From NCBI GenBank assembly GCA_014379925.1, contig JACMKY010000374.1, positions 1 to 9,856 on the forward strand: a stretch of DNA of 9,856 bases, written 5' to 3'. Below are positions 5,934-9,856 of the stretch, in pieces. Source of the stretch: Cytophagales bacterium (GTDB lineage: Bacteria; Bacteroidota; Bacteroidia; Cytophagales; ES-bin-26). A model generated the notes under the pieces. It was not told where the DNA came from. It did not search any database and was given only the letters and a program-made list of their open reading frames with translations. The translations under genes and the position numbers were made by a program. The stretch's first letter is position 1. Each line of letters begins with the position of its first letter.

Positions 5934-6485
5934 TTACCGTTGCGGGAACTTCATCCGGTATTCGGCGCTCACCTTGCCTTTGCTGATGTCGGTGAGCTTG
6001 GACTTGAGGAGGCGTTTTTTAACCGGGGAGAGGTAGTCGGTAAACAAGATGCCTTCCAGGTGATCGTACTCGTGTTGGATGATGCGGGCGGCCATGCCGT
6101 CGTAAGTTTCAATGTGCTCCTTCCAGTCCAGATCCACGTAGCGGATGGTCACTTTTTCCGGCCGGTAGACATCGGCCCGGATGGTGGGAATGCTCAGGCA
6201 GCCTTCCTCGTACCCCCATTCCTTTCCTTCCTCGCCCAGCAGTTCGGGATTGATGAATACTTTCTTAAAGTCCTTCAGGTTTTCGTCGTCCATCGGGGCG
6301 CCATCCACCACGAACAAGCGGACGCTCCTGCCGATCTGCGGGGCGGCCAGGCCCACGCCCGCCGCGTCGTACATCGTCTCGAACATATCTTCGCTCAACT
6401 GTCGGATGTCCGGTGCGTCCTGCTCAACGGGTTGAGCCACCTTCCTCAGTACCGGGTCCCCGTAGGCTACAATGGGATGAATCAT
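5934..6485 (-). CDS. def: Peptide deformylase
   Basis: Def removes the N-formyl group from nascent proteins at the ribosome, the first step of N-terminal maturation. The product has 183 residues. All three diagnostic motifs are intact: GVGLAAPQ (43-50), EGCLS (94-98) with metal ligand Cys96, and HEYDH (138-142) with metal ligands His138 and His142 and catalytic Glu139. An insertion around residues 63-74 (APMDDENLKDFK) is seen before the KVFINPE strand, as commonly found in Bacteroidota enzymes. ATG 6483-6485 is chosen because deformylases begin with a short strand leading to YGDPVLR (residues 8-14). The frame extends to 6575 but the extra residues have no family match and would run to within 2 bases of ruvX. 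It follows ruvX on the same strand with a 92-base gap and is probably co-transcribed. Confidence 0.97.
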   Translation of the reverse strand: MIHPIVAYGDPVLRKVAQPVEQDAPDIRQLSEDMFETMYDAAGVGLAAPQIGRSVRLFVVDGAPMDDENLKDFKKVFINPELLGEEGKEWGYEEGCLSIPTIRADVYRPEKVTIRYVDLDWKEHIETYDGMAARIIQHEYDHLEGILFTDYLSPVKKRLLKSKLTDISKGKVSAEYRMKFPQR

Positions 6486-6529
6486 AAAGAATAATTGTGA
6501 ATCCTGGCGGATAAATTTCAGATCACGTA

Positions 6530-6545
6530 CGGTCACCGTTGACCG
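6530..6545. repeat. Perfect 6-4-6 inverted repeat between ruvX and def
   Basis: CGGTCA and TGACCG are separated by CCGT, 45-60 bases before the def start. The RNA would form a stable six-pair GC-rich tetraloop hairpin, but no U-run follows on either strand. It could be an attenuating or mRNA-processing hairpin between the two genes, or an operator for an internal def promoter. Confidence 0.4.
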
Positions 6546-6577
6546 GCAATTCAAAACGCATCGGCCAAAATTCAAAA

Positions 6578-6994
6578 TTACACTTTCTTTTGTTCAAGAA
6601 AAGATTGCAGGATGATGGTGGCGCTGATTTTGTCCACGTTGGCTTTGTTGCGGCGGTCTTTCTTCTTCATGCCCCCGTCAATCATGGTTTGCCGGGCCAT
6701 GGCCGAGGTGAACCGTTCGTCGTGCAGGTGCACCGGGGTGGCAGGAAAGTTTTTTTGCAGGTTCTTCACGAAGGACTTCACCAAAGGGGTGGCGTTGGTG
6801 TCGGTATTATCCAGGCGTTTGGGCATGCCCACCACGAAAGCCTCAATTTCCTCGTTTGATTCGTACTGCTTCAGGTAAGCCAGTACGTCTTTGGCGTGAA
6901 CCGTGTCCAGGGCGGTCGCAATGATTTGAAGCGGATCCGTGACGGCCAACCCCACGCGCTTGCTTCCGTAATCAATGGCAACAATCCGGCCCAT
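6578..6994 (-). CDS. ruvX: RuvX/YqgF RNase H-fold resolvase, putative 16S pre-rRNA nuclease
   Basis: The product has 138 residues, typical for the YqgF family. It is a single RNase H-like domain. The acidic active site is complete: Asp8 in AIDYGSKRVGLAV (6-18), Glu93 in the DERFTS motif (92-97) and Asp121 in VDKISA. The VVGMPKRLD segment (54-62) is also characteristic. Family members are named putative Holliday junction resolvase; E. coli YqgF is implicated in maturing the 5' end of 16S rRNA, and M. tuberculosis RuvX cleaves Holliday junctions. The substrate here cannot be decided. The ATG at 6992-6994 follows an A-rich leader (GCCAAAATACA). It lies 87 bases after the hemerythrin-like gene and 92 before def, all on the same strand. 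The ruvX-def order is one I recall from Cytophagales chromosomes. Confidence 0.95.
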   Translation of the reverse strand: MGRIVAIDYGSKRVGLAVTDPLQIIATALDTVHAKDVLAYLKQYESNEEIEAFVVGMPKRLDNTDTNATPLVKSFVKNLQKNFPATPVHLHDERFTSAMARQTMIDGGMKKKDRRNKANVDKISATIILQSFLEQKKV

Positions 6995-7081
6995 TGTATT
7001 TTGGCATTTCGTGGGTGCCTTTTCAGTACAACCCGATCAATTACCACCCGCTTTTTTAAGCCGTGAACGCCAAGTGGTACC

Positions 7082-7819
7082 TTAATTCAGCTTTATTTTC
7101 TGCCGCAGCATCTCGTTTACGGTCTTTTCCAGCAAAATGGATTTGGGAAAGAGGATGTCGTTTTCCACGTTGGCGTGGGTGCGCAGTTCGCGTTCAAAGT
7201 TTTCCAGCTCCGAGTAGAGCACCCTCAGGTGCAGGCTCGTGTGCGGGCCAACGGCGTAGTGGTCAGTAATCTCGCGGATACCGATCATTTCGTCGTCGTG
7301 GGTTTCGTGCTCGACCGCGTATTTTCGGATCGAATGCTTCTCCATTTCGAAGTAGAGTTGCCCTTGGTTGTATTCCCGGGCGGTTGCCTGGTGCAACAGC
7401 GTGATGTAGTTGAACAGGGTGTCTTCCTCTTGGTAGATGTGGTGGATGAAGTCTTCGACGAAAAGTGGAAACAGCAACTGAAGGTCTTTGGCAATGGGCA
7501 CCTGCGGGGCGTTCAAATGGTTGATCAGGTTGACCAAATAGGGCAATTGCTGCTTGACGAAAGTGAAGTGGGTATGTTTGAGGTACGCAATGACCAGATC
7601 AACGGGCAAGGAGGCTAGCGACAGACTCGGGTTAGCGGCCCGGTTCGCCGATTCGAGGCTGCGGATCACGCTTCGCGTATTCAACCCACGGGCTTTGCAG
7701 GCCTGGTCGAGCGTTTGTTCGGAGTAGTTATAAAACTGAATGCCAAAGTAGTAGAGTACCGAGGCGTAAAGGTAATTTTCGCCTACTAAGTCATTGATTT
7801 TCTTGTCGCAGATTTCCAC
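7082..7819 (-). CDS. Hemerythrin-like di-iron protein of the RIC/ScdA/YtfE type, lacking the N-domain Cys pair
   Basis: The product has 245 residues, close to YtfE and ScdA. Residues about 8-56 match the ScdA N-terminal domain in spacing: a variable helix, YFGIQFYNYSEQTLDQACKARGLN and a closing helix. The usual FCCGG-like Cys pair is replaced by Tyr-Asn (FYNYS). The rest is a four-helix hemerythrin domain: His82/His84, His126/His127 with Glu131 four residues on, His171/His174, and His215 with Glu219 four residues on. This pattern mirrors the di-iron ligands of YtfE. RIC proteins repair nitrosatively or oxidatively damaged iron-sulfur clusters. This one probably senses or handles O2/NO iron chemistry, but without the Cys pair the repair assignment is less sure. 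The start is GTG (7819): an in-frame TGA lies two codons upstream and no earlier start exists. An operator-like promoter precedes it. Confidence 0.85.
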   Translation of the reverse strand: MEICDKKINDLVGENYLYASVLYYFGIQFYNYSEQTLDQACKARGLNTRSVIRSLESANRAANPSLSLASLPVDLVIAYLKHTHFTFVKQQLPYLVNLINHLNAPQVPIAKDLQLLFPLFVEDFIHHIYQEEDTLFNYITLLHQATAREYNQGQLYFEMEKHSIRKYAVEHETHDDEMIGIREITDHYAVGPHTSLHLRVLYSELENFERELRTHANVENDILFPKSILLEKTVNEMLRQKIKLN

Positions 7820-7821
7820 GT

Positions 7822-7835
7822 TTCAACCGGTTGAA
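7822..7835. repeat. 14-base perfect palindrome in the leader of the di-iron gene
   Basis: TTCAACCGGTTGAA is self-complementary over all 14 bases and ends 2 bases before the GTG start codon. As DNA it fits a homodimeric regulator; as a single RNA it has no loop, but it could pair with itself less tightly. It contains the in-frame TGA that fixes the start. If transcription begins near 7842, as the -7 element predicts, the palindrome makes up most of the leader. Confidence 0.55.
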
Positions 7836-8085
7836 GTCCAGTGATCACAAATATAGTGATGTTAACCAAGAAGACGGATCGAAAACCCGCGTTGGTTTTG
7901 CGCTTGTAAATAAAAATGGTAAATTGACCAAAAACTCACCAATCCTTCTAATCGACGGGCGGCAAGAAAATCGCGCCCGTAAAGCACTGAACAGCGTTGC
8001 CTTCGTCCAGAAATTTCCCCCAAACACCCGTACGGTAGCGATTAGCAAAAATCAGGCCTTTGTCCTTAACCATTCCCGAACGTGA
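7831..8085 (+). CDS. Doubtful 84-residue ORF upstream of the S41 protease
   Basis: The frame has a TTG start, contains no ATG or GTG codon, and its stop overlaps the GTG start of the protease gene by 4 bases (GTGA, 8082-8085). The product is basic (many Lys/Arg/Asn) with no recognised domain. The best-looking segment is about residues 19-78. Third codon positions look near neutral in GC, whereas the neighbouring genes favour G or C there, which argues against coding. Its first 30 bases coincide with the palindromes controlling the divergent di-iron gene. A more likely reading is a 260-base regulatory leader of the protease. The stop/start overlap is the one point in favour of a real, translationally coupled gene. 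Confidence refers to its being a protein-coding gene. Confidence 0.22.
   Translation: MKSSDHKYSDVNQEDGSKTRVGFALVNKNGKLTKNSPILLIDGRQENRARKALNSVAFVQKFPPNTRTVAISKNQAFVLNHSRT
7841..7860 (-). promoter_or_regulatory. -7 element inside an inverted repeat: promoter plus probable operator of the di-iron gene
   Basis: On the minus strand TATATTTG (7855 to 7848) matches the Bacteroidota -7 element exactly. It lies between the half-sites ATCAC (7844-7848) and GTGAT (7856-7860), separated by 7 bases; a third half-site forms the palindrome GTGATCAC (7841-7848). No TTTG is present 19-21 bases upstream, so the promoter probably needs an activator or is weak. A regulator bound to the repeat would cover the -7 element and block initiation. 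Crp/Fnr proteins use TGTGA-like half-sites, but here the arms point inwards, so the family is not assigned. Confidence 0.5.
7897..7927 (+). promoter_or_regulatory. Possible promoter of the S41 protease gene
   Basis: TTTG (7897-7900) is followed after 19 bases by TAAATTGA (7920-7927), which keeps four of the six conserved -7 bases. Transcription would start near 7933, leaving a leader of about 150 bases that includes the hairpin at 7955-7980. The spacing is right but the -7 match is partial. Confidence 0.28.
7955..7980 (+). other. GC-rich hairpin in the protease leader
   Basis: ACGGGCG (7955-7961) and CGCCCGT (7974-7980) form a perfect seven-pair stem with a 12-base loop, about 100 bases before the protease start. 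No U-run follows on the plus strand. It may act as a leader structure; the strand is assigned on the assumption that the leader belongs to the protease gene. Confidence 0.35.
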
Positions 8086-9755
8086 ATCCCATCAATAATT
8101 CAAAATTTTACATTCGGCTTCCGCTCTTGCTGGCGGTAGCCCTGGCCGGCGGCGTCTTCTTGGGAGCCACGATGTTCGGTGGCAACACCAACCTCAGCCA
8201 GGTAATCAAAGGAGTAGACAAGATAAAAGAAATCCTGATGTACGTGGATCGGGATTACGTGGATAAGGTAAACACGGAGGAATTGGTGGATTATTCCATT
8301 GAGAAGATGTTGGAGAAACTAGACCCGCACACGGTGTACATTCCGCCCAAGGACATTACCATGGCGCGCTCGCAACTGGAGGGCGACTTTGACGGAATCG
8401 GCATTGAATTCAATATCTTCAAGGATACTGTCTACGTGGTGGCACCCCTCAGCGGCGGACCCTCGGAAGCCGTGGGTTTGCAGACGGGCGACAAAATCGT
8501 GTCGGTGGACGGGGTGGCCATGACGGGCGACAAGGTGGACAATGCCTTCGTGTTCGGCAAGCTGCGGGGCCGGCGGGGTTCGCAGGTGAAACTAGGCATT
8601 GTGCGGAAAGGCAGCAAAGAGTCCAAGTACTTCACTGTTACCCGGGATAAGATTCCCCAGTATTCAATTGATGCCACCTACATGGTGGATGCCCAGACGG
8701 GCTACATCCGGGTGAACCGTTTTGCCGCCAATACCTACGAAGAATTTAAATCGGCACTGAGCGACCTGAAGGGCCAGGGACTGAAGCGACTGGTCCTCGA
8801 CCTGCGCGGCAATCCGGGAGGCTACATGGACCGGGCCACCAACATGGCGGATGAACTGATTGGCGGCGACCGGCTCATTGTGTACACCGACGGCAAGGAC
8901 ACCCGCTACGACCAGCAGACCAAGGCCAACAAAAACGGGTTGTTCGAGAAAGGAGGCGTAGTGGTGCTGGTCGACGAAGGCAGTGCCTCCGCCTCCGAGA
9001 TCGTGGCGGGCGCCCTCCAGGACAATGACCGCGCCCTGCTCGTGGGGAGGCGTACGTTCGGCAAGGGCTTGGTGCAAATGCCCATCACGCTTTCGGATGG
9101 CTCGGAGTTGCGGTTGACCATCTCGCGCTACTTTACGCCCAGCGGCCGGAGCATCCAAAAACCCTATTCCGCCGCCAAGGGGGAAGAATACGAGATGGAT
9201 CTGGAGAAACGGTATGAACACGGCGAATATTTTCACGCCGACAGCATCAAGTTCAACGACTCGCTCAAGTACAAAACCGTGGGGGGCCGTCAGGTATACG
9301 GCGGGGGCGGCATTATGCCCGACGTGTTCGTGCCGCGCGATACGAGCATGATGAGCCCTTATCTGTACGCGCTGTGGAATGATGGCGTTATCCGCGAGTA
9401 CGCACTTAACTACTACAACGACAACCGCAAGAACCTGGAGAAAACGCCTTTTCAGGAGTACAAAAACAATTTCAACGTTAGCGACAAGATATTAAAGGAG
9501 ATTGTGGATGAGGCCACCAGGGAAGGAGTTAAATTTCGGGAAAAGGAGTTTGATCGCTCCAGGGAGTACATCCGAACGCAGACCAAAGCCCTGATCGCCC
9601 GCAGTATTTTCCAGAAAAACAGCGCCAAGGGCAGAAACAATGAGTATTACCAGATCATGGCCAGCACCGATGAAGTATACCTCCAAGCGCTGAAGCACCT
9701 CGACTGGGCGGAAGACATCGAGCGGGGCAACTTTTCGAAGATCAGCAATAAGTAA
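8082..9755 (+). CDS. S41 family carboxy-terminal processing protease (CtpA/Prc type) with PDZ domain
   Basis: A 557-residue membrane-anchored serine protease. A single N-terminal hydrophobic helix (about 11-31, IRLPLLLAVALAGGVFLG) anchors or exports it, placing the catalytic part in the periplasm. The N-terminal region includes YVDRDYVDKVN and LDPHTVYIPP (80-89). A PDZ domain follows (about 100-177), with the DGIGIEF strand and LQTGDKIVSVDG. The S41 core (about 195-360) shows RGNPGG (242-247), GSASASE (300-306) with nucleophile Ser303 and VGRRTFGKG (321-329) with general base Lys328; their 25-residue spacing equals that in E. coli Tsp. The C-terminal domain of nearly 200 residues is long and charged. 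These enzymes trim C-termini of periplasmic proteins. The GTG at 8082 is chosen because MNPINNSKFYIRLP immediately precedes the membrane helix; the next Met (residue 31) lies inside it. Confidence 0.93.
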   Translation: MNPINNSKFYIRLPLLLAVALAGGVFLGATMFGGNTNLSQVIKGVDKIKEILMYVDRDYVDKVNTEELVDYSIEKMLEKLDPHTVYIPPKDITMARSQLEGDFDGIGIEFNIFKDTVYVVAPLSGGPSEAVGLQTGDKIVSVDGVAMTGDKVDNAFVFGKLRGRRGSQVKLGIVRKGSKESKYFTVTRDKIPQYSIDATYMVDAQTGYIRVNRFAANTYEEFKSALSDLKGQGLKRLVLDLRGNPGGYMDRATNMADELIGGDRLIVYTDGKDTRYDQQTKANKNGLFEKGGVVVLVDEGSASASEIVAGALQDNDRALLVGRRTFGKGLVQMPITLSDGSELRLTISRYFTPSGRSIQKPYSAAKGEEYEMDLEKRYEHGEYFHADSIKFNDSLKYKTVGGRQVYGGGGIMPDVFVPRDTSMMSPYLYALWNDGVIREYALNYYNDNRKNLEKTPFQEYKNNFNVSDKILKEIVDEATREGVKFREKEFDRSREYIRTQTKALIARSIFQKNSAKGRNNEYYQIMASTDEVYLQALKHLDWAEDIERGNFSKISNK

Positions 9756-9767
9756 ACCGATCGGGTG

Positions 9768-9780
9768 GCCACGCCGTGGC
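9768..9780. repeat. Short GC-rich inverted repeat after the protease stop
   Basis: GCCAC and GTGGC are separated by GCC, 13 bases after the stop codon. No U-run follows on the plus strand, so it is a poor terminator alone, although it might act as a 3' stabilising hairpin. Confidence 0.25.
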
Positions 9781-9817
9781 ACGGGGCGATGGTTCGAAGA
9801 CTTGCCCGCGGAGGAAA

Positions 9818-9856
9818 CGCAAAGAACGCAAAGAAGAATTCTTTGCGTTCTTTGCG
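9818..9856. repeat. 39-base inverted repeat built from tandem 9-mers, at window edge
   Basis: Two copies of CGCAAAGAA (9818-9826, 9827-9835), a GAA spacer, then two copies of the complement TTCTTTGCG (9839-9847, 9848-9856). The two 18-base arms match perfectly. The right arm ends on the last base of the window, so the repeat may continue; if it does, the next bases would pair with the AAA preceding 9818. It lies 62 bases after the protease stop. It may be an intergenic repeat, an RNA hairpin that acts as a terminator for either strand, or a fragment of a small mobile repeat. Confidence 0.8.

Noticed and set aside
7175..7618. 147-codon plus-strand frame opposite the di-iron protein
   Set aside because: Val/Phe-rich shadow with no domain; the opposite strand encodes the full set of hemerythrin ligands.
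7831..8085. rnpA (ribonuclease P protein) before the protease
   Set aside because: I considered it because of a remembered gene order in relatives, but no RNR motif or RnpA-like segment is visible in any frame of this stretch.
8432..9236. Minus-strand open frames (81 and 190 codons) opposite the protease
   Set aside because: Antisense to the PDZ and catalytic domains of a complete S41 protease, with no recognisable domain.

Overview
This window looks like ordinary chromosome from a member of the Bacteroidota, most likely the order Cytophagales (Spirosomaceae-like). The evidence is the mix of protein families (a HYC/CC-type small exported protein, a coiled-coil plus SPOR exported protein, a YbdL-type aminotransferase next to a nitrilase, RuvX beside Def, and a C-terminal processing peptidase). 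In addition, A-rich leaders without Shine-Dalgarno sequences precede most genes, and several leaders carry matches to the Bacteroidota promoter (-33 TTTG, about 20 bases, -7 TAnnTTTG). The lineage is inferred from these traits; no 16S or other marker is present.

Layout. On the minus strand, reading right to left, there is a hemerythrin-like di-iron protein with a degenerate ScdA N-domain (7082-7819), ruvX (6578-6994), def (5934-6485), a methionine/glutamine aminotransferase (4557-5726) and, 6 bases later, an omega-amidase-type nitrilase (3777-4550). Further left, also on the minus strand, are fumC (1755-3149), an exported SPOR protein (843-1451) with a good intrinsic terminator (767-800), csaA (361-693) and the beginning of a small exported cysteine protein that runs off the left edge (1-194). 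On the plus strand are a 37-residue single-pass membrane peptide (3608-3721) behind a textbook Bacteroidota promoter and, at the right, an S41 carboxy-terminal processing protease (8082-9755) preceded by a doubtful TTG-started ORF (7831-8085).

How the genes work together. The aminotransferase and nitrilase form a coherent pair: a glutamine-using transaminase that regenerates methionine from its keto acid, and an omega-amidase that removes the resulting alpha-ketoglutaramate. ruvX and def are adjacent housekeeping genes. FumC is a TCA-cycle enzyme standing alone between two intergenic stretches. The divergent region 7820-8081 between the di-iron protein and the protease is the most densely structured regulatory DNA: an exact -7 element sits inside an inverted repeat, followed by a 14-base perfect palindrome just before the GTG start.

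No CRISPR array, tRNA, rRNA, phage or insertion sequence was recognised. I do not see a large undescribed system here. The items most worth a second look are the 39-base perfect inverted repeat at the right edge, the loss of the Cys pair in the ScdA-like domain together with its operator-like promoter, and the tiny membrane-protein gene with its canonical promoter.
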